Shown piece after piece: positions 17,838 to 26,927 of a DNA stretch of 64,000 bases (position 1 is the stretch's first letter; each line of letters opens with the position of its first letter). The position numbers and the translations under genes were made by a program. Source of the stretch: Nicoliella spurrieriana. GTDB lineage: Bacteria > Bacillota > Bacilli > Lactobacillales > Lactobacillaceae. The notes beneath the pieces are model-generated. The model saw only the letters and a program-made list of their open reading frames with translations, did no database searches and was not told the DNA's origin. The DNA lies in NCBI RefSeq assembly GCF_023380205.1, contig NZ_CP093360.1, positions 279,861-343,860 on the forward strand. The letters are read 5' to 3'.

Positions 17838-19004
17838 ATGTACTACTTAACAGCAGGCGAATCACACGGACCAGAACTTAGCGGAATTATTGAAGGCATT
17901 CCAGCCGGATTAACCGTTGACGTTGACCAAATCAACGCCGCCCTAGCAGCTAGACAGGGTGGTTATGGACGTGGCAATCGTCAAAAAATCGAACACGACC
18001 AAGTCATTATCACTGGTGGTATCCGCCATGGAATCACACTAGGATCCCCAATTGCGCTAACCGTTAAGAACCGTGACCATGCGCATTGGTCTGAAATTAT
18101 GAACCCCACTAGTCCGGCCACTAAGGAAAATACGTTGCGCCAAGTGACCCGCCCTAGACCAGGTCATGCGGACTTAGTGGGTGGCATGAAATACAACCAC
18201 CGGGACCTAAGAAACGTGTTAGAACGTTCCTCCGCTCGTGAAACGGCAATGCGGGTGGCAATTGGGAATATTTGTAAACAACTATTGAACCAATTAGATA
18301 TTAAAATTAGTGGTTACGTTGAATCAGTGGGCGGCATCAATGCTGATAATAGTCAACCTACCGACATTGCTAAGATTGAAACAGCAATTAAGCAAAACGA
18401 TTTACGGGTGATCGATTCAGATGCAGTGGATAAAATCCATCAGTTAATCGATGAAACCAAACGCAATGGAGATACCGTGGGTGGAGTCATTAGAGTCGTT
18501 GCCCAAAACGTCCCTGCCGGATTGGGAAGCTACATTAGTTGGGATACCAAGCTCGATGCTAAGCTAGCAGCTGCTGTAATGGGCGTTAACGCCATGAAGG
18601 GTGTCGAAATCGGTGATGGTTTTAAGGATGCCGAGGAGCACGGGAGTCAGGTAATGGATGAAATCGACTGGCAAGCAGGCAGTGGTTTCTCTAGAAATTC
18701 AGACCACTTAGGTGGTTTTGAAGGTGGGATGACTAACGGCATGCCGGTCATCGTTAAAGCTGCAATGAAGCCAATCCCAACGCTTTACAAGCCCCTCCAA
18801 AGTGCTGATATTAATAGTAAAGAAGTGAAAAAAGCAAACGTAGAGCGTTCTGATACCACGGCCATCGTTCCAGCATCGATCGTAATTGAAAGTGTCGTTG
18901 CCATCGAACTAGCCAAGGCGATTACCGATACGTTTGATGGTAGTAACATGGTTCGTTTAAAGCAACAACTTACTGAATACCGTGATGAGCTAAAGAACTT
19001 CTAA
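17838..19004 (+). CDS. aroC: Chorismate synthase
   Basis: About 388 residues from MYYLTAGESHGPEL; the AAGGATGAT element places the start here rather than three codons earlier. It forms chorismate from EPSP using reduced flavin. All three family signatures are seen: GESHGPELSGIIEGIPAG, then RPGHADLVGGMKY..RDLRNVLERSSARETAMR, and the late SGFSRNSDHLGGFEGGMTNG. Tight spacing (16 bases after the fusion gene, 13 before aroA) shows co-transcription. Confidence 0.97.
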   Translation: MYYLTAGESHGPELSGIIEGIPAGLTVDVDQINAALAARQGGYGRGNRQKIEHDQVIITGGIRHGITLGSPIALTVKNRDHAHWSEIMNPTSPATKENTLRQVTRPRPGHADLVGGMKYNHRDLRNVLERSSARETAMRVAIGNICKQLLNQLDIKISGYVESVGGINADNSQPTDIAKIETAIKQNDLRVIDSDAVDKIHQLIDETKRNGDTVGGVIRVVAQNVPAGLGSYISWDTKLDAKLAAAVMGVNAMKGVEIGDGFKDAEEHGSQVMDEIDWQAGSGFSRNSDHLGGFEGGMTNGMPVIVKAAMKPIPTLYKPLQSADINSKEVKKANVERSDTTAIVPASIVIESVVAIELAKAITDTFDGSNMVRLKQQLTEYRDELKNF

Positions 19005-19016
19005 GGAGCAATCAGG

Positions 19017-20288
19017 ATGGAAACTAACAATCAATTAAATGGAACCATAAGCGTTCCCGGTGATAAGAGTATCTCTCATCGTAGCATTATCCTAGGGGCC
19101 ATTAGCCATGGAACCACCACCATCAATAATTTTCTGCGTTCGGCTGATTGTCTTTCAACGATGGCAGTCTTTCAAAACCTAGGGGTTAAAATCGATGAGC
19201 AGAATCAGCAAATTAAAGTCCATGGAGTGGGCATTAATGGCCTAAAGGATCCTAGTGTTAAACTCAACATGGGTAATTCTGGGACGTCCACTCGCTTAAT
19301 CAGCGGATTATTAGCTGGGCAATCATTTTCAAGTGAAGTGGTGGGTGATGCTTCACTTTCAAAACGGCCAATGAAACGAATCATCACCCCCCTTAGTGAA
19401 ATGGGCGCAAAGATTCATGCTACTGATAATCACCTCCCAATGACCATCGATGGCAGTCGACTGCACGGAATTGAGTACACCATGCCAGTGGCTAGCGCGC
19501 AGGTTAAAAGTGCCATTATTTTAGCCGCACTAAATGCAGATGGGAACACCACCATTATCGAACCGGTCAAATCGCGTGACCATACTGAAAACATGCTGAT
19601 GCGCTTTAGCCCCAATAGCATTGAAAAACACGCTAATCAAATTATTATTCATCCCCGTCATTCATTAACCGGGCAAGCAATTACCGTTCCTGGAGATATG
19701 TCATCAGCAGCATTCTTCTTAGTTGCCGCTGCTGTTATCCCAAATTCAAAGGTAACCATTCAAAATGTTGGGATTAATCCCACCCGGGCTGGAATTATCA
19801 ACGTTTTAAAACGGGCCGGTGCTAAAATCAGGATTGAAAACCAGACTGGCGATGCAGAACCAAGTGCCGATATCACAGTCGAAGCGGGTGCATTAACTCC
19901 ATTTACAGTTGGTAGTGATGAAATTCCGGGCTTAGTGGATGAAGTCCCACTATTGGCCTTACTAGCAGCGCGGGCCAATGGGACTAGTAAGATTACGGGA
20001 GCAGAGGAATTGCGCTTCAAGGAATCAGATCGATTGAACGTTATTGCGACCGAGTTTAAAAAATTGGGGATTGCAATTGAGGAACTACGCGATGGATTTA
20101 TCATTGACGGAAGTAAACCTTGGCACTTAGTAGATCCTAACCTAGATAGCCATAAGGATCATCGAATTGCAATGACGCTTAAAATTGCATCATTATTATT
20201 AAAGCAACCGGTCACCATTAAGGATTTTGACTGCATCAATATCTCATACCCTACGTTTAGTGATGATTTAGCAAAGTTAAGGAGTTGA
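19017..20288 (+). CDS. aroA: 3-phosphoshikimate 1-carboxyvinyltransferase (EPSP synthase)
   Basis: A 423-residue two-domain enzyme joining PEP to shikimate 3-phosphate. Active-site motifs are VPGDKSISHRSIILG near the N-terminus, NMGNSGTSTRLISGLLAG (GNSGTS in place of GNAGTA, a class II-like feature of Gram-positive bacteria), SKRPMKRI, VPGDMSSAAFF, DEIPGLVDEVPLLALLAA and RFKESDRL. It starts behind AAGGAGC, 12 bases after aroC. Confidence 0.97.
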   Translation: METNNQLNGTISVPGDKSISHRSIILGAISHGTTTINNFLRSADCLSTMAVFQNLGVKIDEQNQQIKVHGVGINGLKDPSVKLNMGNSGTSTRLISGLLAGQSFSSEVVGDASLSKRPMKRIITPLSEMGAKIHATDNHLPMTIDGSRLHGIEYTMPVASAQVKSAIILAALNADGNTTIIEPVKSRDHTENMLMRFSPNSIEKHANQIIIHPRHSLTGQAITVPGDMSSAAFFLVAAAVIPNSKVTIQNVGINPTRAGIINVLKRAGAKIRIENQTGDAEPSADITVEAGALTPFTVGSDEIPGLVDEVPLLALLAARANGTSKITGAEELRFKESDRLNVIATEFKKLGIAIEELRDGFIIDGSKPWHLVDPNLDSHKDHRIAMTLKIASLLLKQPVTIKDFDCINISYPTFSDDLAKLRS

Positions 20289-20295
20289 TCCAGCG

Positions 20296-21153
20296 ATGGA
20301 ATCAGTGTTTATAAACGGGCTCGGATTGATTGGCAGCTCAATTGCAAGGATCATCAAGGCCACGCGCCCTGATGTTATCGTTATGGGGAACGATATTAAT
20401 CCCCAAAATACCGCATTCATGGTTGAACACCACTTACTCGATCAGCAAACTTCGTTCGAAGCTGGGAGTCAAAAAGCTGATTGCATTATTCTAGCGACTC
20501 CCGTGGACATCATTATCAACAGTTTAGAGGCCCTAAAGTATCTAAAGTTAAAACCCAACGCATTAGTAACTGACGTTGGCAGCAGTAAGCGGATGATTTT
20601 AAACGCCGCGGATGATTTCATCAATAGCGGTGGGACGTTCTTGGGTGGCCATCCAATGGCTGGGTCGCATTTAACTGGTAGTGCTAACGGCAGCGTTAAC
20701 ATGTTAGCGGATCATACTTACTTTTTAGTCAATGGCAATGCTACGAAAAATCAAGTTAACCAATTTAAGGCCCTATTAGGGAGTGGTGAATTTAATTTTC
20801 AATTAGTGACTCCTGACCAACACGACCAAATTGTAAGCGCAATTAGCTACCTCCCCCACGCAATCGCTTTTACGTTAATGAATACGATCAGTCCCGAATT
20901 AAAGGCACTAAACGTCGATCCTAGCGTGCCAGCAGGTGGTTTATTAGACACTACCCGGATTGCAATGAGTGATTCTAAAATGTGGACTTCAATTATGAAC
21001 AGTAGTGGTGATGATTTAATTCAACAAATTGAACTCTTTGAAAAAAATTTAAAGGCCCTCAAAACGGCAATTAAACGTCATGACAATGATGCAATGAAGC
21101 GCAGCATTACAATGGCGCAAAGGGCTCGTCAAGAAATGGAGGATGCAAAATGA
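20296..21153 (+). CDS. tyrA: Prephenate dehydrogenase
   Basis: A 285-residue NAD(P)-dependent enzyme converting prephenate to 4-hydroxyphenylpyruvate, the tyrosine precursor. The Rossmann loop is INGLGLIGSSIARI, the catalytic His is in GGHPMAGSHLTG (about residue 121), and a second conserved region is AISYLPHAIAF. It lacks a C-terminal ACT domain, so feedback inhibition may be weak. Operon control by Tyr/Phe codons in the leader peptide fits this gene. It overlaps aroK by four bases. Confidence 0.94.
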   Translation: MESVFINGLGLIGSSIARIIKATRPDVIVMGNDINPQNTAFMVEHHLLDQQTSFEAGSQKADCIILATPVDIIINSLEALKYLKLKPNALVTDVGSSKRMILNAADDFINSGGTFLGGHPMAGSHLTGSANGSVNMLADHTYFLVNGNATKNQVNQFKALLGSGEFNFQLVTPDQHDQIVSAISYLPHAIAFTLMNTISPELKALNVDPSVPAGGLLDTTRIAMSDSKMWTSIMNSSGDDLIQQIELFEKNLKALKTAIKRHDNDAMKRSITMAQRARQEMEDAK

Positions 21154-21671
21154 AATTAATTTTAATCGGCTTCATGGGCAGCGGTAAAAGTACGATTGCA
21201 GATGCCCTAAGCCATAAGTTAGCAATTGAACATCATGATTTAGATCAATTAATCGAAAAGCAATCTGGATTTAAAATTCCTGCTTACTTTGAGCAATTTG
21301 GGGAGGCCCAATTTCGTGAATTTGAACACCAGACCCTAATCGATGCATTGGAATTGGATGGAATTGTCTCCACTGGCGGTGGAACCCCCGTTCAAGATGC
21401 TAATTTTGATTTACTAGTTCAACATCCTACCCCTACCGTTTTTTTAAACGCCACTGATGAAACGGTTTTAAAGCGATTATTAAAGGATGACGTGGAGTCC
21501 AGACCACTTTTCCAGGAATTAGGTGCCACCGGTTTAATCGAACTAAAGCACGCTAGACAACCAAAGTACGAACAATTAGCCGATATTATCATCGATGTTA
21601 ACGATAAAACCCCAGCACAAATTGTGGATGAGATTGTAAATCAATTGAATCAATATCAATTAGAACACTAA
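21150..21671 (+). CDS. aroK: Shikimate kinase
   Basis: A 173-residue P-loop kinase phosphorylating shikimate with ATP. The Walker A motif is GFMGSGKSTIAD, the shikimate-binding Asp is in HHDLDQLIEKQSG, and TGGGTP is the third signature. ATGA overlap with tyrA. It is the last gene of the operon; DAHP synthase, aroB and prephenate dehydratase are absent from the cluster. Confidence 0.95.
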   Translation: MKLILIGFMGSGKSTIADALSHKLAIEHHDLDQLIEKQSGFKIPAYFEQFGEAQFREFEHQTLIDALELDGIVSTGGGTPVQDANFDLLVQHPTPTVFLNATDETVLKRLLKDDVESRPLFQELGATGLIELKHARQPKYEQLADIIIDVNDKTPAQIVDEIVNQLNQYQLEH

Positions 21672-21718
21672 TTAGTCGGTAGTCCCGACATTACATATGA
21701 TTAACCATGCAACCACAA

Positions 21719-21760
21719 AATGGATCTTACTGGGAATTTAATCACCACTAAGATCCATTA
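21719..21760. terminator. Bidirectional hairpin between convergent operons
   Basis: AATGGATCTTA / TAAGATCCATT inverted repeat lies between aroK and the convergent ABC operon. T runs on either side are short. Confidence 0.6.
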
Positions 21761-21773
21761 ATTTAAGTTATGT

Positions 21774-22637
21774 TTAACCCTTGGGGTTGGTAAAGTTCTT
21801 TTCTGCGCCCGGTAATTTGAATGTATCTTCACCTAACCACTTTTTAGCAAGCCGGTCTAAATACCCACTGGCCTTTAGCTTCTTTAGTTCCGCATTAATG
21901 GCCTTAAGCAGCTGCTTATTCTTCTCACTATTATTGGCAACAAAGTAATCATTCTTGACCCCCACCGACTTGGAAACGGTCAGTCCCTTAGCACCACCGG
22001 CATCCTTCACGCCAATATAGGCTTGGTATGGATAAAAGACGGCATCAAATTGCTTTTGTTGGAGCTGCTTAAGTGCATCCCCTGATGACACATCGCCAAT
22101 CGCTTCCAAATTCACCTTTGCCTTCGGATGTTGCTTATTATAGTCTTCAACGAAGTTATATCTAGCATCATCACTAGAGATCGGTGCTAATTTTAAGTTG
22201 CGCTTTGCAATATCTGCAAACCCATTGATTGGCTTTTCATCCTTCCTGTAAACTAATCTTAAATCAGCTACCCCCGTTGGAGCTGAGAATAGGTATTTTT
22301 CAGCCCGTTGCTTCGAATACCAAAATCCGGAAGATGCAATGTCATACTTCCCGGATTCCAGACCGACGAAGACGGAGTTCTGTGACGTAGTGGAATACTT
22401 AAATTTATATTGTGGTAACTTCTTATCCAATTCTTGGAATAACTCACCATCATACCCACCAATTTTATTACCATCAGCATAGGTATACGGACGGTTAGCT
22501 GCTACTCCAGCAACGTTAATTACTTGGACATGGTTCTTAGATGCAGTTTGTGATTTTTGACTAAATAGATGTGCCGCTCCAATCACAACCACCACTGCTG
22601 CAATCACTCCAGTATAAATATACGCTTTTTTTGACAT
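21774..22637 (-). CDS. Amino acid ABC transporter substrate-binding protein (family 3)
   Basis: About 288 residues from MSKKAYIY, with GGAG eight bases upstream. It has a single hydrophobic N-terminal segment but no Cys lipobox, so it is probably anchored by an uncleaved helix or released, not a lipoprotein. The rest is a family 3 polar amino acid binding protein: GGYDGELFQELDKKL, SVFVGLESGKYDIASSGFWYS, RAEKYLFSAP, and a C-terminal DRLAKKWLGED. It is the last gene of the six-gene operon with two permeases and an ATPase. The Cys/Met leader of the operon suggests a sulfur amino acid or related ligand (inference). Confidence 0.88.
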   Translation of the reverse strand: MSKKAYIYTGVIAAVVVVIGAAHLFSQKSQTASKNHVQVINVAGVAANRPYTYADGNKIGGYDGELFQELDKKLPQYKFKYSTTSQNSVFVGLESGKYDIASSGFWYSKQRAEKYLFSAPTGVADLRLVYRKDEKPINGFADIAKRNLKLAPISSDDARYNFVEDYNKQHPKAKVNLEAIGDVSSGDALKQLQQKQFDAVFYPYQAYIGVKDAGGAKGLTVSKSVGVKNDYFVANNSEKNKQLLKAINAELKKLKASGYLDRLAKKWLGEDTFKLPGAEKNFTNPKG

Positions 22638-22664
22638 GTTCATCGCTCCCAATCTAATTTAATT

Positions 22665-23357
22665 TTATGAAAAAACAACTTTTCTAATTTTGGTTTCGGC
22701 AAATAATAATAACTTTGCAAAGATAAAGCAGACTACTAAATAGATTACTAATGCATCTAAGTATGCTTCTAAGTAGTTAAAACCAAACGATGCTAAAATG
22801 TTCGCCTTTCCCATTACTTCAATAATGCCAATGTTATAGACCAATGCGGTATCCTTAATTAGATCTAAAAATACATTCGAAAAATTCGGGATAAAATTAG
22901 GAACCATTTGTGGGAATACAATGCGTTTAATTGCTTCGAACCTGGTTAACCCAATGGCAATTGCGGCATCGTATTGGGACCGATCGATCGAATGATAAGC
23001 TGAGCGAATCGACTCGGATAAATTAGCCGATGCATTTAATGAAAACGCAACGATTCCAATCAATAGGCTGGGGAGGACTAACCCCCGCCCGTTGGCACCC
23101 GTTTTTGCAAAATCATAAAGGATTCTCGGCAGCCCATAATAAACAATGTAAATTTGCACAATTATCGGCACCCCACGAAATACAGAAACATATAAACTAA
23201 GTAGTGGTGACAAAATCGGCGTCTTTCTTTCCCTAACGATTGAAATTAAAATTGCTAATCCTAGTCCAATTACAGTTCCTAAAATTGCGATGTAAAGTGT
23301 AATCGGTAGCACTGAGACTAACTTAGGGAATGAATCAAGCATAAATTTAAAATCCAT
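22665..23357 (-). CDS. Amino acid ABC transporter permease (HisM/GlnP type)
   Basis: A 230-residue inner-membrane permease of about five segments. The polar amino acid permease signature is clear: VFRGVPIIVQIYIVYYGLPRI early and the EAA loop FEAIKRIVFPQMVPNFIPNF, which contacts the ATPase. LSESIRSAYHSIDRSQYDAAIAIG matches the conserved region before it. It pairs with the permease at 23374-24039 as a heterodimer. A GGGGTGGTG ribosome binding site precedes it. Confidence 0.92.
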   Translation of the reverse strand: MDFKFMLDSFPKLVSVLPITLYIAILGTVIGLGLAILISIVRERKTPILSPLLSLYVSVFRGVPIIVQIYIVYYGLPRILYDFAKTGANGRGLVLPSLLIGIVAFSLNASANLSESIRSAYHSIDRSQYDAAIAIGLTRFEAIKRIVFPQMVPNFIPNFSNVFLDLIKDTALVYNIGIIEVMGKANILASFGFNYLEAYLDALVIYLVVCFIFAKLLLFAETKIRKVVFS

Positions 23358-23373
23358 TTTTATTCACCACCCC

Positions 23374-24039
23374 TTAGATATAATTATGTTTTTGAATGTA
23401 TAAATTAAATAAATAATCAAAGAAAATCGTAATTAACCAATAGATTAGTCCCAAGACAACGAAAATCTGCAGTTGAAAGACCCCTTGATTAACGTTGGCT
23501 AGGTTCGTAGCATCCCGATACATATCAGAAATTCCGATGACATACACCAGAGAGGATGCTTTTAGAAACCCTAAAAACATATTTTGAATGTTCGGTAACG
23601 CAATCTGAAAGACCTGGGGTAATATAATCTCCTTTAAGATATCCCTTCGTTCCATCCCAACCGAATAGGCGGCTTCAAATTGGACCGGATCAACGGCATC
23701 AAATGCGGACCTAAAGACCTCCCCCATGTAACCACCAAAGCCCACTGCCAATCCAAAGATGGCAAATAGGTTCTTACTCCAATCTTGCGCATTAATCCCA
23801 ATAAATTGTAACAATCGGGGTAATTCATAGTAGGCTAACAGTAACATTAATAAAGGTGGGGTCCCTCGCGATAACCCCGTATAAGCCCTTGCAATCGTTT
23901 TAGAAACAGACTCATTTTGCAGTGATAACCAAACTACCGCTAACCCAATGATGCTCGATAACACAAATGAAAATAATAAAATGATCAACGTATTGGGGAG
24001 CCCAGAAAGCAGGCCGTTTATGATTGATAGTAAATTCAT
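23374..24039 (-). CDS. Amino acid ABC transporter permease (second subunit)
   Basis: A 221-residue membrane permease of the same family: GLSRGTPPLLMLLLAYYELPRL, GEVFRSAFDAVDPVQFEAAYSVGM and the EAA loop RRDILKEIILPQVFQIALPN. The segment pattern and length fit a His/Glu/Gln/Arg-type permease. It lies between the ATPase and the other permease, with gaps under 20 bases. Confidence 0.92.
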   Translation of the reverse strand: MNLLSIINGLLSGLPNTLIILLFSFVLSSIIGLAVVWLSLQNESVSKTIARAYTGLSRGTPPLLMLLLAYYELPRLLQFIGINAQDWSKNLFAIFGLAVGFGGYMGEVFRSAFDAVDPVQFEAAYSVGMERRDILKEIILPQVFQIALPNIQNMFLGFLKASSLVYVIGISDMYRDATNLANVNQGVFQLQIFVVLGLIYWLITIFFDYLFNLYIQKHNYI

Positions 24040-24050
24040 GTTTTAGCCCC

Positions 24051-24797
24051 CTAACTATCCTTAGAAATTGCCGATAGAAACTTTTGAATCCGCTCGTTTT
24101 CAGGGTGGTCCAAAATTTCTTCCGGTGAGCCAGCTGCTAAGATATTCCCATTTTCAAAGAAGAGCACCTTATTCGCTACGCTTCTTGCAAATGACATCAA
24201 GTGGGTGACCACAATCATGGTCTGCCCGTTTTTAGCTAGCCGGTCGATATCTTCAATTACGGTGCCCACTAATTCTGGATCCAATGCGGATGTGGGTTCA
24301 TCAAACAAAATGATTTCCGGATCCAATGCAGTCGCCCGCGCAATTCCGATTCGTTGCTGTTGGCCCCCAGATAATTGGGATGGATAAAAATCCCGTTTAT
24401 CCGTTAAGTTCACTAACTTGAGTTCTGCTAACGCTCGTTGTTCAGCTTGCTGCTTATCAATATGCCGCCCGTAAATTAAGCCCTCAGTAATATTTTCCAA
24501 TGCTGTTTTATTCTTAAACAGGGCGTAGTTTTGAAACACCATCGCAATTTTTCTTCGAATCGCTAATCGATCAGCTTGACTAATTTTATTAAACTGAAAT
24601 TGATGGGCGTTGAAATCTAATTCACCACTATCCGGCGTTTCTAATAGGTTGATACTTTTTAAAAACGTAGTCTTCCCGGAGCCACTAGGGCCAATAATGG
24701 CAATTACATCCCCCTGATTAACATCCAGATTGACATCATTTAAAACTACTTTTTGGTTGAACGCCTTTTTTAAGTTCTTAATTTGTAAAAGTGCCAT
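24051..24797 (-). CDS. Amino acid ABC transporter ATP-binding protein
   Basis: A 248-residue ABC ATPase of the GlnQ/HisP type. Walker A is IGPSGSGKTTFLKSIN (about residue 35), the signature is LSGGQQQRIGIARA, Walker B is ILFDEPTSALDPE and the switch His is VVTHLMSFA. Its ATG overlaps the stop of the upstream methyltransferase (TAATG), so translation is coupled, tying the transporter to the two URO-D proteins. Confidence 0.95.
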   Translation of the reverse strand: MALLQIKNLKKAFNQKVVLNDVNLDVNQGDVIAIIGPSGSGKTTFLKSINLLETPDSGELDFNAHQFQFNKISQADRLAIRRKIAMVFQNYALFKNKTALENITEGLIYGRHIDKQQAEQRALAELKLVNLTDKRDFYPSQLSGGQQQRIGIARATALDPEIILFDEPTSALDPELVGTVIEDIDRLAKNGQTMIVVTHLMSFARSVANKVLFFENGNILAAGSPEEILDHPENERIQKFLSAISKDS

Positions 24798-25831
24798 TAC
24801 CTAGCCTTCTTTCTATCCAGGTAGGAGTGCGCTGCTTCTGCGGCCCACCTAATATGTTCATCTGGAGTATCACGAGGAATCGTACAATCTGCACCGATGA
24901 TGACCCCTGCGGTGCCAGCATCATCAATTAATTGGTCGACCTTAGCCTGAATTTGAGTTTGGGTCCCCTTATATAGCAAATCGGATTCGGTACTGCCTAG
25001 GCCACCTAACACGACCTTATTGTCAAAGAGCTGTTTACCGGCACTCAGCGGATAGCCATCAATATCAGTTGACCAGTTAATAATTGGTAAATCGTAATCC
25101 ACGAACCAGGGTAGATGGTTTTTAGCTCCGTTATGCCCACAAACATGTAAGATCCCTAGTTCAAAATCATGATTAATCGCATTGATAATTTCTTGATCTA
25201 GTGGTTTTTGAACGGATTCAAAGAAATCTTGGTCAATTCGCGCATCCTGAATTTCTTGGGTACTAAAGAAGACCCCGTTAACGCCCGCTTGCTTACCAAT
25301 TTGAACCTGTTTAATGATATCTTGATTAATCACTTTTAAAGCATTCGTTACAATTTTGGGAGCTTTCAAATATAAATCAGCAAATAGTTGATTGGATTTA
25401 CTGGTATCTTGGTTTGGCGTATTCATCCCCAACGCCCATTTGAACAGGGTAATTGCTGAAAAAACATTACTAAAAATAATCTTTTGCCCCTCAATTCCAG
25501 CAATTTGTTGGCTAATTAATTCATATTGGCCAGTCAGCCATGGGTTATCATCGTTAATTTCCTTAATTTGAGCTAAGCTGTTCAAGTCGCTCGGGTCATC
25601 AACATCCTGCAATCCGTAGGTAAAATACCCATCATCCATTAATTTGACAAAATCAGAGTCCACATTTTTAACGTATTCATGCTCACCGTTCACATCGTTT
25701 TTAAAAATAGCCGAGCTCACCGTTGCTAGTGTATGTGCATTCGGATTAAAATGATGCCAAACTGAAAATGGAACCTGGGTTTCGGTTGCTCCGGAAAATG
25801 CTGCTAATACTTCTGCTCTACTTAATGCCAT
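24797..25831 (-). CDS. URO-D superfamily methyltransferase-like protein, copy 2
   Basis: About 344 residues from MALSRAEV (an in-frame GTG three codons upstream is less likely, since GGAGTG is the binding site). It is a TIM-barrel protein of the uroporphyrinogen decarboxylase/MtaA-CmuA superfamily. A putative zinc site H-x-C...C is seen in ILHVCGHNG and VIIGADCTIPRDTP, as in thiol:methyl transferases of this family, which argues against haem synthesis. It is a close paralogue of the gene just upstream and is coupled to the ABC ATPase. It may move a methyl group to or from a thiol of an imported sulfur compound (inference). Confidence 0.78.
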   Translation of the reverse strand: MALSRAEVLAAFSGATETQVPFSVWHHFNPNAHTLATVSSAIFKNDVNGEHEYVKNVDSDFVKLMDDGYFTYGLQDVDDPSDLNSLAQIKEINDDNPWLTGQYELISQQIAGIEGQKIIFSNVFSAITLFKWALGMNTPNQDTSKSNQLFADLYLKAPKIVTNALKVINQDIIKQVQIGKQAGVNGVFFSTQEIQDARIDQDFFESVQKPLDQEIINAINHDFELGILHVCGHNGAKNHLPWFVDYDLPIINWSTDIDGYPLSAGKQLFDNKVVLGGLGSTESDLLYKGTQTQIQAKVDQLIDDAGTAGVIIGADCTIPRDTPDEHIRWAAEAAHSYLDRKKAR

Positions 25832-25861
25832 AATAATCACTCCAATTTTTGATTTAATATC

Positions 25862-26896
25862 TTAGTGTCGTTGCTGATAGGTATGGGCAGCCTCAGCAGC
25901 CCACTTAATATGTTCAACTGGTGTATCGCGTGGAACTGTACAATCGGATCCAATGATGACCCCTTTTGTTCCCGATTCATCTAAAAGAGCGTCGATTGCA
26001 GTTGTAATTTGATCACGATTCCCACTAAATAAAACGTCACTGATGGTATTGCCCAGACCACCAAAAACAACCTTATCCTTAAATAATTGCTTTCCCTCAC
26101 CCAGGGTATAGCCGTCGACTTTAGTAGCCCAATTTACAACTGGTAGTTGGTAATCAACAAACCCCGGTAAATGATTAGTCGCCCCATCAAATCCACAAAT
26201 GTGTAAGATGCCAATCTTAAAATCGCGGTTGATTAAGTTAATTAATTCTTGATCCAGTGGTTTCTGCACATTTTCAAAAAATTCATTGCCAACGCGGTCA
26301 TCTTGAATTTCCTGAGTACTGAAGAAGACCCCGTTTACACCAGCATTAAGACCGACTTCAATTTGCTTTTTAATATCTTGATTGATCACTTTTAAAGCGT
26401 TAATTACCACCTGCGGATTTTGCGTATATAAATCTGCAAAGCGTTTGTCCCCCAATGCAAGTTCAGTGCTAGGTAATTCCTTAACTAATGACCACTTAAA
26501 TACCGATACGGCTGAAAAGACGTTACTTAAAATGACTCTATCCCGCTCCGCTTCCGTTAATCGGTCCAATTGCTCATGAAACAGGCGTGCTTGTTCCGTT
26601 AACCATTTATCGTTACTAGCGATTTCGGTAATTTTTGATAACTCAGCTAAATCTTTAGGATCACGAACGTTATTAAAGTCATACGTGAAATACCCATCAT
26701 CCATCAATTTAATAAAATCTGGATCCACAGCATTCACGAACTGGGGCTCTTTCGCTACGTCATTTTGAAAGATTTTTGGATCCCGGCTAGCTTCAACATG
26801 CTCATCCGGGTTAAAGTGGTGCCAAACTGAAAATGGCACTGCTCCCTCCTGCTTATTTTGAAACGCGTCTAATACCGCTTGCTTATTCAAACTCAT
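25862..26896 (-). CDS. URO-D superfamily methyltransferase-like protein, copy 1
   Basis: About 344 residues from MSLNKQAV; the start was chosen for its upstream GGGGTGATG, rejecting an extension into the terminator. It shares with its neighbour the N-terminal VPFSVWHHFNP, the central GVNGVFFSTQEIQDD..VGNEFFENVQKPLDQE blocks and the putative zinc ligands in ILHICGFDG and VIIGSDCTVPRDTP. It is the first gene after the leader and terminator at 26928-27110, so its expression should depend on readthrough. No other haem biosynthesis gene is present, supporting a methyltransferase rather than decarboxylase role. Confidence 0.78.
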   Translation of the reverse strand: MSLNKQAVLDAFQNKQEGAVPFSVWHHFNPDEHVEASRDPKIFQNDVAKEPQFVNAVDPDFIKLMDDGYFTYDFNNVRDPKDLAELSKITEIASNDKWLTEQARLFHEQLDRLTEAERDRVILSNVFSAVSVFKWSLVKELPSTELALGDKRFADLYTQNPQVVINALKVINQDIKKQIEVGLNAGVNGVFFSTQEIQDDRVGNEFFENVQKPLDQELINLINRDFKIGILHICGFDGATNHLPGFVDYQLPVVNWATKVDGYTLGEGKQLFKDKVVFGGLGNTISDVLFSGNRDQITTAIDALLDESGTKGVIIGSDCTVPRDTPVEHIKWAAEAAHTYQQRH

Positions 26897-26927
26897 CAAC
26901 ACATCACCCCTAAGAAATTTTGGTAAT

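Noticed and set aside
24797..26896. Haem-pathway uroporphyrinogen decarboxylase (hemE)
   Set aside because: Two tandem copies with zinc-type H-x-C...C ligands, coupled to an amino acid transporter, and no other haem gene nearby point to the methyltransferase branch of the superfamily.
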